Shown: positions 1 through 12,060, numbered from the stretch's first letter. The stretch is DNA of 64,000 nt from Eurosta solidaginis (GCF_040869045.1 NC_090320.1:243846978-243910977); one strand, 5' to 3'. Notes: generated from the letters alone by a model not told the origin. Program-made: numbers and translations.

Positions 1-2150
1 ATTCTCTGCGATTGCGTCGCTCTGACAAAGCAGAGACCCTCCCATCTACATAGGTGGCGTGACTCTTAATTTCTTCGTAATATGGAGTAAAAAGCCTTAA
101 GAGGTATTTATTTAAACTTGATAAATTCTTCTTAATAAAAATTTGTAAATATTGAATAATCTTTTAGTCTAACCTTAATTTGTTTATTTTCCATCTAAAA
201 TTTCAGCTCTATATTTTCTTCATTATTCGAGTAAGTAATTAATAACTCCTCAACTAAACTATTATTTGATTAACAGAAATTTAACTAATTGAACCGAATA
301 TGTCTCAATTAACTTGGAAAATAATTGTTCAGATAATCATCTGCAAACTTTGCTATTGAAAAAAAAAAAAACAAGTAAATAAATCGAAGGTGTAGCAAAA
401 TCGAATAATCATTTCATTGGAATATGAGCTTTATATGAAAGCATTTCGTTAGCTTGCTTGTGATTGATTAAACAATGTATCCTTTCAGTAAACTTAATAT
501 TTTATTAGTCACAAGTAGGCATTAATCGTTCAATTGTTAATTGATTTTGATTAATTAGTTGCCTGGGAATTTTAAGATGCATTTGGTATAAATGTCTTAA
601 TCGTTACCAAGTTGCCGATGAGAAAGCAAATTGTTTGAGAAATTTAATTTTATTATAAAAAAAGTTTCCTTATTGATATTCCTTGTATAAAATTTTGTAA
701 AAAAAAAATTAGTAACGATCCCTAGACGAAGAAAAAAGTAAACAACCAAAACAAATAAGAAGTAATGTATACAAGTTATCTGGAAGTATGTGATCTGGGT
801 TCACATGTGTTTGTTTATGGTATGCAATTGTGTATGTCAAAAGATGTTAACTTTGGCGTAGACGCTGCGAAGAAGAAACAATGAACAGAAATGCTATAAA
901 TGGCAAAAAGGCAAAAGTCGCACGCAATTCATTCATACGCTGAGCGCGAGCGCGCGGACTTACATTCCTATAATAAGTTGATATACTGAATTCAAACACT
1001 AAATTAAAAAACAAAAATCAAACTAGTTTGCAACTAGAGTTTTCTGACTTTTACGGAACTAGTTCGAAATTGTATGAATTGTAGTCGCGAATACAAATCA
1101 TATATATTATTTCTAATTGCTGTTTTATGTACGGGTCCCTTTTTGGTCTAATTTGAAATCCAAATCTATAAATAAAGTTTTGGTTGTAAAGATGGAGATT
1201 CGGGCTATTAGCGAGCTTTGAGCAATTTTGGTCGTAGTGGTTTTGTTTAGCTATATTTTTATTAAAATAATTTATTAAAAATAAACGATTGTGAGTACAC
1301 AAAGAAATCTATTTGTACTATGGCACTATTGTGAATATTTGCACCACAGGCCAGATGGCAGCGCAAGCTGTAAGTTTTAATTGATTGATAGAACAGCTGA
1401 TTTCTGTTAATATTTGATAAGAGACTTTTACATTGGTTTGCGCAAGATGCGCACGGGTCCGGCTCGTTTTTTTATAATACTAAAGTATGCGGACTTCGAA
1501 AACCCCGATTGTTCACTGGTTGGCAACCAGTGGTTGCTTTCTTTTAAAATAAAACAATACTGACTGAAGGAGATGCGGAAGCGTCGAAACGTTTAGGAAG
1601 AAAAAGGAAAATATACACTTTGTCTTACAATAGTCGACCTTAAATTTCCAATTCAGCATATAAACTATGAGATTTGAGGTCCAACAAAAACGTATAGGAT
1701 GTCTCGATGTTGCATTTGCCATTTCCGCCATCTTCAGTTACACGCTTATCTAAAAGTTTACGTAATAGCTTATGCATTCCAATAACATCCCCACAATCAA
1801 CCAAGATGTTGCGTTTGTAAATATGAAGGAACTTCAGACGTGGCAATTGAAGTTTATTACGTCTTGCCCATTCCTAAATAAATTTCGCGAAGCACTGGTA
1901 TAAACATTATCCCCTTACAACAAAGATAATTGCTAACATATTTTGTGTCGTATTCATTTTTTATATTATACTAGGTACAAACACACGCCATATTGGCAAT
2001 TTATAGCATTTGGGCAATTTATTACGCAATTTATTATATAATAAATTGTAATAACAAATTGCCAATTTAAAAAAAATTGCGTAATAAATTGTTTCAAACT
2101 GTAAATACAACCTTGTAAAGTGTGTTTATTGAGTAGATTTAAACGTCAGC
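1..2150. other. Intergenic AT-rich sequence, no gene seen
   Basis: All ORFs here are short and show no recognisable domain. The only structure I can point to is an imperfect hairpin at about 2013-2063, built from GGCAATTT-type arms of about 26 bases around an AT core. It could be a small degraded MITE or chance in AT-rich DNA. Confidence 0.5.
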
Positions 2151-2154
2151 TACG

Positions 2155-2650
2155 CATGGCTCAACTATATGGTTGGCTCATCTCATCAGCTGATATTATT
2201 TTTTTCATTTCACTGGAGGAGGAATTGTCAAAAGAGGATGGCAAACTCAAAATGAAACCGAAACATTGAACACATTATCTTACAACACACAAAAATTTTA
2301 AAGTTTTATGTTTTCATTCCATTCCATTCACCTAATTCCAACACGCACATTTTGAACACAGGTATGTTTTTGCTGTAGAGATGAGCCAACCGGCCATCAA
2401 ATTACTATTGTGTAAGCTAAATTGAGTTGTATGAACACCACTCGATTTGAATTGATATTGCCTCAATTTATTTTTCTGTTTGAACATAATATTATAGTTT
2501 TTACCTGCGAAAAATGTTAGAAAATTTACCAACCAGTGGGAAAAATAATTTCACTTGCAAAGTGTGTCAACACCCTTCACCAAAACAAATGTCACATTCT
2601 TCTTCTTATGCTTTGCTTGTAACAAAATTTGGGAGATGGCTACTTTTCAA
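2155..2650. repeat. Left arm of a long imperfect inverted repeat
   Basis: This arm reads inward from CATGGCTCAACTATATGG and has a diverged reverse-complement partner at about 8440-9208. Matching landmarks, in mirrored order, are the outer end (2155 vs 9208), the block around GCAAACTC/GTTTGCCATCCTCTTTTG (about 2236 vs 9120), the block TAAAGTTTTATGTTTTC (about 2297 vs 8960) and the CTTATGCTTTGCTTG block (about 2607 vs 8480). The arms enclose 3119-7900. A similar outer end recurs alone near 43255-43290. It is probably a foldback-type element opened up by later insertions. Confidence 0.5.
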
Positions 2651-2850
2651 TATCAGATGGCGGCAGTGTCGTTCATCCTACCGTTCTCCATAAAAATACG
2701 TGCAACCTACTCATAATGCATAAGCTTGTGTTAAACTCATCTGTACGAAAAACTGCTTATGTGTCGGGTTGGCTACTTTTCCATGTCAGATGGAGCAAGT
2801 GTCGCTCAATCTACCGTTCTCCACAAAAATACGTGCAATTTGCATAAAAT
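2631..2850. repeat. Two diverged tandem units of about 133 bp
   Basis: The block starting GGCTACTTTTCAATATCAGA at 2638 recurs at 2771 as GGCTACTTTTCCATGTCAGA, followed in both by CTACCGTTCTCCA and AAAATACGTGCAA. The spacing is 133 bases. The unit is part of the inverted-repeat element; a reverse-complement relative lies near 8400-8470. Confidence 0.55.
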
Positions 2851-2984
2851 TGAGTTACACGCATCTATATGAAAAACTACTTATGTGAAGGGGCTTTAAA
2901 GCATCCCGTTTCAGTTGAAAGCAAGGAAAAAAATTTTAGCAAAAGTCAGCTGTTTGGCTATCTTTCGTTTATTCACAGTATATT

Positions 2985-3118
2985 TTGTCGATTTTTTCTA
3001 CAAAATATTCACAATTATCGATTTAACCACGGATCGGTCACCCTGTATTGGCGAAAACGAAAATGTCAAATGAAGCTAACTGATATACTGCTATCCTCTA
3101 GCTAAAATCTAACTAAAC
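2985..3118. repeat. Fragment of a dispersed repeat also found at 55.8, 57.2 and 58.4 kb
   Basis: The segment holding CACAATTATCGATTTAACC, GAAAATGTCAAATGAA and GCTATCCTCTAG is shared with 55855-56000, 57235-57360 and, reversed, 58385-58510. It is interrupted at 3118 by the TIR element and seems to resume at 7901 with GTGAAAACGGCCCTAA, which is the continuation seen in the uninterrupted copies. Confidence 0.6.
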
Positions 3119-3200
3119 CATAGTACAGGTTTACAAGTATGATATGTATGAAAAGGAAACAATTCCTTTCTCTTTCTAACACACTGCCGTTTGACACTTC

Positions 3201-3385
3201 CATAGCGGAATGATACAAGGTGGCAGCATGGTGACATACCTACAAACATAAATAAAAATTCCATGTACTTTGTTTTTGTAAATTCGATGGACAAATGTCA
3301 AAATCTTACTGCACCGGAAGTTGATGTATCAAATCAAATAAAAAAAAGTTTATAATCAGCTGCCACCTTGTATCGTTGCGCCATG
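3201..3385. mobile_element. hAT-like MITE, copy 1 (CATAGCGGAA ends)
   Basis: A 185-bp non-coding element. Left end CATAGCGGAATGATACAAGG, right end (reversed) CATGGCGCAACGATACAAGG, followed in both by TGGCAGC. It is flanked by an 8-bp TSD with one mismatch (GACACTTC 3193-3200, AACACTTC 3386-3393). The sister element at 18972-19852 has the uninterrupted sequence at this point, so this is an insertion. A second copy lies inverted at 25009-25201. The 8-bp TSD suggests hAT mobilisation in trans. Confidence 0.8.
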
Positions 3386-4188
3386 AACACTTCGTTCAGT
3401 GTCAAACTAGTGTGGAACTCAGTGGAACCTGCGTGGAAAATGCGTTTGACACTGACCGAAGTGTCAAAATTACCGAGGTTGCTGTCGTGGAAAGCGACGC
3501 AGGGAAACAAAAAAGGAGCGGAATATCAGATATGGGTTACCGTGATGGTAAATTTTTTTGAACGAATTTAGTATGAAAATGTATTGCACCCATATGCGTC
3601 CTACAGAAAATTATACAAAAGTCTTGAATTGGGGTATCTGAGGACGCGTTGTTATTCCAGCATTAAGAATACAAACACGAGTGCTAAGTTTTTGTACCCG
3701 TTCAAATGTTTTCCGCGAAAAACAGTTTGAGACCGAGGTGGACTGCAATAACCCGTACAAAAATGTGGAAAGAGAAATGAAAAGACGCGTTTTGTTCGGT
3801 TATCAATAGTCCAAAGAGAAAAAATATTCGAATTATTGGAGGCAAGGCAAAAACGCGTCTATTAATACCTCCCCCGACGGTTTTGGTCGTGTTTTAGCAA
3901 TCGTCCCCGTTAATAAAGTATCACAATTTGTTAATTAAAATTGTCCAAAACATATGGATTTTAAAGAGAGATGTAATTAAGTGCTCATTTGAAAGTAAAT
4001 AAGGATATTTCTTTGTAATTTTACAATAAATATTTTGCACAGTTTTCGCTAGCAGCTACTACACTTTTCTTGGACCTAAGAAGTACAACAGTGCCAAATA
4101 GCATCCACACAAAAAACGAACAAGAACAAGAATTTTATCAGGTGAGCGTGACTGTGTATGTGCGCGCTGCTACAGAAGAAGAGCGCTT

Positions 4189-4848
4189 TTGATGGAAATC
4201 CGTCAAATCAATCTTCAGCACTCTAAGGCGGCTTGCGCAAATTTGTTGCTCTGCCTTGAAAAAGGCGGAGTGGATATAGTCCTTGTCCAGGAGCCGTGGC
4301 TGAGTAGTAACGGCAGTAAGATTTATGGATTAAGGACTGGAAAATTCAACACCTTGGTGCATGGGGAGGCAAGTAGGCCTAGATCCTGTGTGCTTGTTAA
4401 AAAAGAGATTAAAGCTTTTATTCTCTCTAATTTCAGCAATGCTGACGTAACCACGGTCTGCCTCGAGCGAGAAAGTAATGAAATGTGGGTGGTCTCAGCG
4501 TACATGCCCCACGGGGACGTAGCGGGACCACCACCTGCGATACTGGGTGAAATCACCGCTGAAGCAAGGCGGAGAGGTGTTGGCGTGATCATCGGTGCCG
4601 ATGCTAATGCTCATCATAGCATTTGGGGAAGCTCTGATACCAACACTAGAGGTGAGTCTTTATTTACTTTTATTGTAGATGAGGGACTTTGTATATGTAA
4701 TAGGGGGAGTGACCCGACTTTTATTACTGCGGTAAGGGAGGAGGTCCTGGACCTCACCCTGGTTAGTAGAGAACTGGAAGGTCGGATATCTGGATGGAGG
4801 GTTCTCAACGAGCACTCCTTCTCTGATCACCGATATATTCAGTTCTAA
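4189..4848 (+). pseudogene. LINE ORF2, endonuclease domain
   Basis: 220 codons encoding the endonuclease/exonuclease/phosphatase fold that nicks target DNA for target-primed reverse transcription. Visible motifs are QINLQHSKAA (N-terminus), VLVQEPW with the metal-binding Glu, the GADANAHHSIWG block, DLTLVS and SDHRYI near the end with the catalytic Asp-His. The start at 4189 is inferred because the conserved N-terminal motif begins right after it. A TAA at 4846-4848 stops the frame, and the same frame continues directly into the next segment, so this is one nonsense mutation in a longer ORF. Confidence 0.8.
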
Positions 4849-7765
4849 GTGAACGAAGAACGTCCCGGTAAAATATCTTTTAGGAACCCTAAAAGTACTA
4901 ACTGGGACTTGTATTGTAGGAAGCTGGGAGAGCTACTGCCTGCGGTGCCTATCATTAGTTCGGGCCTGTCCGAATCTGAGATAGACGTTCTGGTGGAAAA
5001 CTTCACCTCGGCAAGCAATAGCGCCTTTCAGCTGTCCTGCCCATTGACAACTTACAGAGGGAAGGGCAAGCCGCCCTGGTGGTCGGATTCTCTTGACGAC
5101 CTAAGAGAGTCCAGTCGGCGGCTCTTCAACAGAGCCAGGAGGAGTAAATTACCCTCGGACTGGGAGCTCTATAAGGTGAGTCTGGGGATTTATAAATATG
5201 AAATAAGGATAGCCAAGCGAGATGCATGGCGAAGCTTCTGCGAAAACGTAGAAGGCTGCAATGAATCCGCGAGGTTTAGAAAAATACTCTCTAGGAACCC
5301 CGCTCCTCTGGGGTATCTGAGAGATGGTGGTGGGGACTGGTCGATGAGTAGCGAGGAGTTCCTAAGGCTTTTACTGGACAATCATTTTCCCGATGTCCCA
5401 GTTGCGCAGGGATCTTCGCCTGCATGGTCGGCGGTCGTTGGCCATGCAGAAGTGCCTGCCATTCCAATACGGGAAAGTCACATAACCTGGGCTATAGGGT
5501 CGTTCAAGCCCTATAAGTCTCCGGGCCCGGATGGAATCATTCCTGCGCAGCTTCAAAGGTCTTTGGGGATTTCCTGCCGCTGGTTGGCCATCATATATAC
5601 TAACTGCTTCAGGCTTAACTATATCCCGAAGTCTTGGCACACGGTTAGGGTTATTTTCATTCCGAAGGCCGGCAGAAGCTCTCATGTATCACCTAATGAT
5701 TTCAGGCCAATCAGTCTCTCGTCGTTTTTTCTTAAGACGTTTGAGCGGTTGATTGACCTGTACCTACGGGAAAGGATACCTCGGGGGTTACTGTCGGCTT
5801 CACAGCATGCGTACTGCAAGGGCAGATCGACGGAAACGGCTCTCCATTCGATTGTAAAGCAAATAGAGGGGTCCCTAGAACACAAAGAGTATGCTCTGGG
5901 TGCCTTTCTAGACATCGAGGGAGCTTTTAACAATGTCTTACCGGGGGCAATCGAAAGAGCTCTGGTGGGTTTAGGAGTCGAGGCGGTTCTGGTTAAATTT
6001 ATTAGCAAACTTCTATGCGGCAGAATTGTCGCAGCGCAGTGGGAAGGGGCCATAATTAAGAGGAAGGTGTGCCCTATCTCCTCTCCTCTGGGTTGTGGTA
6101 GTCAACGAGCTTCTTGTGGAGCTGGAAGCCAATGGTTTTCGGGTGGTTGCCTATGCAGATGACCTCGCTGTCCTAGTTAGAGGCAAATTTCTGGGCACCC
6201 TGCGCGATGTTCTGCAGGACTACCTGGATACTGTGGCTAGGTAGGCTGAATCATGTGGATTGGCGGTCAACCCGGGAAAAACGGAATTGGTCCTTTTCAC
6301 GAGGAGATATAAGATGCCCGATTTCAGAACTCCCTCGATTGGAGGGGTATCCGTTGGTACTTTCTGATAGGGTTAAATATTTGGGGATTGTTTTGGACAA
6401 GAAACTGTCCTGGAGACCCAATGTGGAAGATCGGGCCAGGAAGGCCGCCATTGCCTTGTACTGCTGCAGAGGAGCTATCGGAAAGAGATGGGGACTCTCG
6501 CCAAGAATAGTACACTGGCTTTATGAGATGGTGGTCAAACCGATTCTGCTATATGGGTGCTGGTCTGGTGGAAAGCACTGGACACGGCGAGCACCTCCAA
6601 AATGTTAGTGTCAGTGCAACGGACGGCGTTGATCGGTATCAGTGGCGCTCTCAGAACAACACCTACCTTGGCACTGAACGTCATGCTGAACATATACCCA
6701 GTAGATATTGCGGGAAAGGCGGCCGCGCCAAGGTCGTTGGTCACGCTTCGTGATATGGGATATAGACTTTCTGACCGCGGACACTCTAGCCTTCTTACCA
6801 GTTTCGACTTTATCCCGGACAGAACGGACTACTGTATGCCGATAACTGCTCCCTATACAACCTTCACCCCAGTTATTCCAGAGAGAGAGGATTGGGGAAG
6901 AGGAATTGTCTGGGGCATGGGACCGGTTAACTTGTTCACGGATGGGTCAAAGCTGGATGGAAAGGTTGGTGGGGGGTCTTTTGTCAAGAAGCCGTAAGTT
7001 TAAGTTGGCTGATCACTGCAGTGTATTCCAAGCGGAAATTGCTGCGATTAAGGCTGCGGTGGATGGAATGCTATCCAGTGCTACCATGGTTAGGGAATTT
7101 AACATCTACTCTGATAGCCAAGCGGCTATCAAGGCCTTGAGCTCAACTACAGTGCGATCGAGGGTGGTCTGGGAGTGCCTGACCTCGCTTGCGATTGCAT
7201 CGAATTATTTTACAATTAAGATTATCTGGGTCCCGGGCCATAGTGATATCCCGGGTAACTGTCACGCGGATCTCTTATCCCGCATCGGTACAACTGAACC
7301 GAATGAAGATGGCTGTAGGGATTTCGGGATCCCGCTGGCCACCTGTGGATTGCTCCTCCATAGCTGGGCCTCGAATCAGCTCAGCAAACGTTGGGCGGAT
7401 ACCACGTCTTGCAGGGTAGCAAGAACTTTCTGGCCAAAAGTGGATGGCAGGAGGTCTGCTGAAATAATTGGGTTCACTAAGGCTCACCTATCAATGGTCA
7501 TTGGGGTTTTGACAGGGCACTGTCCCATGGGTATCCATGCGGTACGTCTCAATATACTGGAAACTCCATCCTGCTGCAGCTGTATGTAGGATGATGAGGT
7601 GGAATCACCAAATCACTTTATGCTTGATTGTCCAGCTTTTGCCAGAACTAGGCGAAAGTACTTCGGTCGCGACTCACTTGGATCTCCCGAGGATATATCC
7701 AAAGTTGAGATTGGTATCATTCGGAGCTTTATCGTTGCTACCCAACGATTCTCTAAGTAGCTAGA
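4849..7765 (+). pseudogene. LINE ORF2, reverse transcriptase and RNase H, frameshifted
   Basis: Continues the preceding frame to 6162. RT landmarks are SPGPDGIIPAQL (motif 1), FRPISLSSF, HAYCKGRSTETAL, FLDIEGAFNNV (motif A Asp) and, after a shift near 6080, AYADDLAVLV at 6149-6178 (catalytic YADD). In that frame TAG at 6242 is a second nonsense. Further shifts lie near 6360, 6560 and 6985. RNase H follows with FTDGSK (6939), AEIAAI, YSDSQAAIKAL and WVPGHSDIPGN (about 7230). A Cys/His-rich end (near 7570-7640) is broken by TAG at 7587. At least three shifts and three stops make it inactive. Confidence 0.8.
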
Positions 7766-8430
7766 TCTAAGTCACCGTTATTTTTTTTGGTGTATGTGGT
7801 ATCACAACGGACCTTCGTGTTGTCCAAGTGAGCTATCCTTATCAGGGCAGCTACCACCTAACCTATCCTATACATATCATACTTGTAAACCTGTACTTTG
7901 GTGAAAACGGCCCTAAGTAGTTGTCTTTATTTTAAATTTGTTATTCGTCACGATCCCACCGCGTATTTGATGTCAGCACAGCATTGAGCTTGTTTTGATA
8001 AAAAGACAGCTGGCTAACTAGTTCAAATTCGCTCCCATTTGAACTACTGCCGAGCTATTTAGTTTGCAACTTGTGGTTATAACTTCAGGGTATAAGCAAA
8101 ACAAAGTCGTTAAATGCAACAAGTTGATGGGCAAATAAAAAAGTGGTTTCCTTCAAAATGGAATAACTCTTTATTGAACACTTTCTTGGACATTTTCATT
8201 TCGTATGTATTGTTTTGCTTTTGTGGCCATTATTCAACAATGAAAATGAGAGATTCCATTTTTGGGTGATATAGGAAAAACTGGTTACAGTTAGTTTGAT
8301 CTGGTAATGCTAATCGTAATGAAAACCTTTAGTAATGGGCCCGACACATAAGATTTTTGATGCAGCGTCGTGCGCTGACAGATGAGTGGATTGTATGTAT
8401 TTGTATGGGGAGCGACAAATAGCACATCAC
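7766..8430. other. LINE 3' end, then repeat sequence without genes
   Basis: 7766-7870 is LINE 3' untranslated sequence and 7871-7900 is the right TIR. From 7901 the host repeat resumes (GTGAAAACGGCCCTAA). I recognise no gene in 7901-8430. Confidence 0.5.
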
Positions 8431-8439
8431 AAGGGCCAT

Positions 8440-9208
8440 CTGACAAGCAAAAGTAGCAAACTTTCAGCTTTTATTGCAAGCAAAGCATAAGGAGAAAAAT
8501 TTGACATTTTTTACATTTAAAAACTATATTATAACAAATGAATAGGAGGCTAAATATGTTATCAAGTACCTTTCTTGTATAGTGACGATGTTTATAACAG
8601 TGATGTGAAAAACTTTTTACGTGAATGGGCAAACTAAGTCGGAAACTCTGTTTATATTTATAAACGCAACATAAAAAAATTCATTGTCACGCGACCATAA
8701 ACGGGCTGACACATAAGATTTTTGATGCACTAAACAGGCTGTCAACGCACGATGCTGCATCCAATACTTTATGTAAACAAATAAATATAAGGCGCGATAA
8801 CCTCCGAAGAGATTTTAGGCCGGGCTTCTCTTCCAATTTGTGTCGTGCTCCTTTTATTTTACAGCAGAGTTTTTCTTACACTTTTTCAACAACATACCTT
8901 TGCTCAGATTGTCAAAATCTGCGTGTTGGTGGTAAGCGAATGGAATGGAGAGAAAACATAAAACTTTACAACTCTTGTGTGTTGTTGGAAACTAATGCGC
9001 CAAATTAGATGGATTTACTAAAAAAATTCTTTAAGTGATGTGAAACTATTTTTTAATAAAAAATTTACCACGACGGCAGTAAATAATTGTCAAAGTTTTG
9101 GTTACATTTTGCGTTTGCCATCCTCTTTTGAAAATCCATAAGTCAGTAAATTGAAAAAATAAATAAAATCTGCTGATGAGATGAGCAAACCATATAATTG
9201 AGCCATGG
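8440..9208. repeat. Right arm of the long imperfect inverted repeat
   Basis: Reverse-complement partner of 2155-2650, ending at CCATATAATTGAGCCATGG (9190-9208). The arm is longer than the left arm because it also holds a SINE fragment (8781-8855) and internal rearrangement. Two copies of GACACATAAGATTTTTGATG (about 8343 and 8709) show a local duplication. Confidence 0.5.
8781..8855 (-). mobile_element. tRNA-derived SINE, 3' fragment
   Basis: About 75 bases match the tail half of the complete SINE at 59906-60270, including GGCGCGATAACC, CGAAGAGAT and CTTCTCTTCCAATTTGTGTC. The tRNA-like head is missing, and the sequence breaks off at about 8855. Confidence 0.7.
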
Positions 9209-9299
9209 ACTTAACTAAGACGCGAAGCTTCAGTTACTAGGCCATGGTTTTTATCGACCTTCTCGATAACCTTAATGACGACATGGAAATTCTTGTTTC

Positions 9300-10155
9300 T
9301 TGCTACGTTTTGCAGTTATGGGTATGACGACAAAGTGGTCCACATCTTGCGGTCTAACTCTAGACAAAAATGATATGGTGCTAGTTTTTCACGCGATTAC
9401 CTGCAATTCCTATTATGGGGCTTTGTGCAGTGAACAGAGGATAAGTTGCTTTGTATTGATGTGAAGAGAATCAGCGCAGGTCTTTGTACTACAGCTTCTG
9501 CAGCAAAGGGATCACTCTGCATCGAATTATATCCTAGTTATTAGCTTCGCTACTCGTATACCCTGGTCAGAGGTGTAAGGTCGTGCCTTCGATTGGCGCA
9601 GGAGTCTAATAAACATGTTTGAGGGATCAATGCAGAGTCTTCTATGCACTTGTCGCTGTCAGGTAGGACTCAGCAGGTCAGCCACTAGCGCTTTAGTTTT
9701 AAAATAGTTTTATATTTGCTGGGGTAGCCAATGCGTAATGAATGCTGATCATATGGATGTCAGGACATAGTGACATCCATGGTAAATACCACATCGATTT
9801 GTTGGCCAGAGCGGGCATATGCGAACCGGCCGCGAATACTAGTAGGGACTTTGGACTCCCCTGGCTAGTTGCAATCTGCTTTACAAGTGTGCCTGGGTTA
9901 TCCTAACAAGCGCTATGGCGCATCCTCTTTGTCAAGGAGATAGTTGCTGATAACAAAGGATTAGCCGAACTACTGTGTTACAGTGAGATTCCCGATAGTA
10001 GGACATGAGATGTGATTGAATGCACCGCCTAACTGGGAAAGCTATGTTATTTCTTTAGAATAGGAAGAGGTGTAATCATTAACTCATCGTTCGTATAGTG
10101 TAAATACTCATGCCGCGTTATTAATTTGGGCCAGCTATCAGCCAACCTAATCCAA
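9300..10155 (+). pseudogene. LOA-like LINE remnant (RT end, RNase H)
   Basis: A heavily decayed copy related to the LINE at 4174-7870. Recognisable peptides are WSTSCGLTLDK with VLVF (RT thumb, about 9340-9390) and, at about 9750-9860, an RNase H end reading like W-GHSDIHGKYH-DLLARAG followed by SRDFGLPW, which matches the same region of the intact relative. The piece ends near 10137-10152 in GGCCAGCTATCAGCCAACC, a diverged form of the family 3' tail. No long frame survives. Confidence 0.55.
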
Positions 10156-11840
10156 GCATGGTTTCAAAACTAATATGGGTTCACCTTGATAAAGCATCAT
10201 GCTCGTTGCTGAACTATTTATTTAGTGAACCTTACTTGGAATCGTTACAGAACTTAGTAGTAGTCCAAGAGTCAGAATGCCATAAAAGTCCAAATTATAT
10301 TGGAAAATAGACTCGGCTCAATCTCGAAGTCATCGGAAAATATATCTGGAATAATACAAAAATGATCGCTTTATTAATTTAGGAATGACTCCGATGTACT
10401 GAAGCTTAAGACCTTGCACATCGCTTGACGTAAAGAATGAAACCACCAGATAAACCTGCTCATAGAACCTAAAACTTCTTTTTATTCGAGCGCTTCCCCA
10501 TGACGGTATCTAAGACATTTCTGTTGGCTTTAGCGGTGTATAACCCTTAATTGAATTACCCATATTGTCGAAGCCCGAAATATGGATAATGTTTCTTGGT
10601 CTGTAGGTGAGAATCTATCTTGATACCGTTATTGTTGCACTTATAGCAGGCTTAGAAAGGTGTCAAGGATATGGACTGTCCTTTGTCGGACATAAATCTG
10701 GTATTTTTCGGTATTATCACCTTCTGGTAATAGTACGACTGCTGCGGAAACGACTTATTCCATTATCCTTCGAGGTTCTTATCTGCCACCTAACGTGGAG
10801 GAAAGCATTTATCTTTGTGGTAAGACTTGGAGGACGACGACAGACATGTCCCTTCGAACCTGCCCTCGAAATTCTCATAATTTGTACTATCGGTTGCCGT
10901 AGATGAAGATACAATTATTAAAAAATACACATAACGTTAGAATGAAAACTTCGTAGGGATTGTGTGGAAATCACTTATATCCCTTTAATTGCACGAATTT
11001 CTGGTAACTTCCTGGGACTTCCGTCTACCTATAATTGGTCACCGAAAAACTTTGTTTACAATGGAATAGAAAAAGGTCGTCGGAAGGCCGTAGATATTCT
11101 TGTTTTCGTCTTGTATCTGCAAAAACAAACCGCTTACACGGAATGAAGCGAATGCTCTGAAGTTTGCTGCAAAAACTGACAAAGGGTATTTTCGTTTCCA
11201 AAGACCAATCTTCAGGGTGTCCTAGTGAACCAAAAAAATTTCAAATGAGGGCATGCCGATAGCACTTACTTATGGTGTTTTCTTTTCTGGAAAAAATGTT
11301 ACCCTCATGTTGCACTCTTAAGTTATAACTTTTGAACTGGGTCACCTGGAGTTATGCAAAATGACTCTATTTGTAGGTAATGAGACCCGTTTTCCTATTT
11401 ATTGGAATATATTTTGTGAAAGGAATAAACGAACTCACGAGAGAGCTGAGAACACCAACAAGGCGACATTATTTTCAGTAAAACCCCTTTAGTCAGATGG
11501 ATACATCTTAAGGGACTTGTGTTAACCGGTTAACCAAGGCTTCTTAGCTTCACCGAATCACATTTGCTTTAAAGAAGACTTTCATAGGACAGCGGATCCC
11601 GGAGCTCCATTCTTTCAGCTCACATAGTGCCTTGACGACAATACTTAGGCAGAAGAATCGACAAGAGGTCGCGTAGACTCAGCGAGGCCTACTTCATGGT
11701 AGCCACTACGGCGTCGAGTACACTGTTATGGTCAGGTAGGCTGGAGGTATAGCCTGCTAAACATGTTTAACAAAATATTCGCTTTCTTCGCTCTAGCGTC
11801 TACATTAAGTTTACAGACAGATTTGCTGCTTGCTCTACAA
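10156..11840. other. No recognisable gene
   Basis: An open frame of 99 codons at 10607-10906 (+) has no motif I can name and no nearby support, so I do not call it a gene. The rest is unassigned. Confidence 0.4.
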
Positions 11841-11844
11841 ATCA

Positions 11845-12060
11845 CTTACCGAAGAAGATTTAATGATGAGCTGTGCGAGCATTACGCAGACATCAACTTA
11901 GTCCATCGCATTAAAATACAGTGGCTACGCTGGCTAGGACATGTTATGTGAATGAAAGATGATGCGCCGGCCAAGCAGGTATTCTTATCGAAATCCACCT
12001 ACGGAAGCAAAGGAAGAGGGTGGCACCCACTCCGCTGAAAGAAACAGGTGGAAAACTATT
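11845..12060 (+). pseudogene. LINE C-terminal fragment (same family as 38023-39710)
   Basis: Encodes YRRRFNDELCEHYADI followed by HRIKIQWLRWLGHVM, a stop at 11949, then MKDDAPAKQVFL. This is the C-terminal segment after the RT in the LINE at 38023-39710, where it reads YRRRFNDELYELYADI and LGHVMRMKDDAPAKK. Downstream the frame decays quickly. The RT core is not present. Confidence 0.75.

Larger units (their letters stand above)
4174..7870 (+). mobile_element. LOA-like non-LTR retrotransposon, 5'-truncated, decayed
   Basis: A LINE of about 3.7 kb with an apurinic-like endonuclease, RT and RNase H in that order. RNase H plus the QINLQHSKAA start points to the LOA clade in the R1 group; clade placement is from motif memory and is not certain. 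It begins about 15 bases before the ORF2 start, so ORF1 is absent. It ends in CAGCTACCACCTAACCTATC, a CCTAACC-type tail shared by the other LOA-like pieces in this window. Boundaries come from comparison with 18972-19852: sequence diverges after GCTGCTAC (4173) and resumes at about 7871. Confidence 0.75.
3119..7900 (+). mobile_element. hAT-like TIR element (CATAGTACAGG family) carrying a LINE
   Basis: The left end CATAGTACAGGTTTACAAGT and the right end (reverse complement CAAAGTACAGGTTTACAAGT) form terminal inverted repeats of about 30 bp. The first ~1050 bases match, apart from one inserted MITE, the reverse complement of the 881-bp element at 18972-19852. That smaller element has the same TIRs and no LINE, so this copy appears to be the small non-coding element with a LINE inserted about 30 bp inside its right end. 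No convincing TSD is seen here (AACTAAAC vs GTGAAAAC). The hAT assignment rests on the TSD of the sister copy. Confidence 0.65.

Noticed and set aside
10607..10906. 99-codon open frame
   Set aside because: No recognisable motif, no flanking gene structure, and a comparable frame on the opposite strand.
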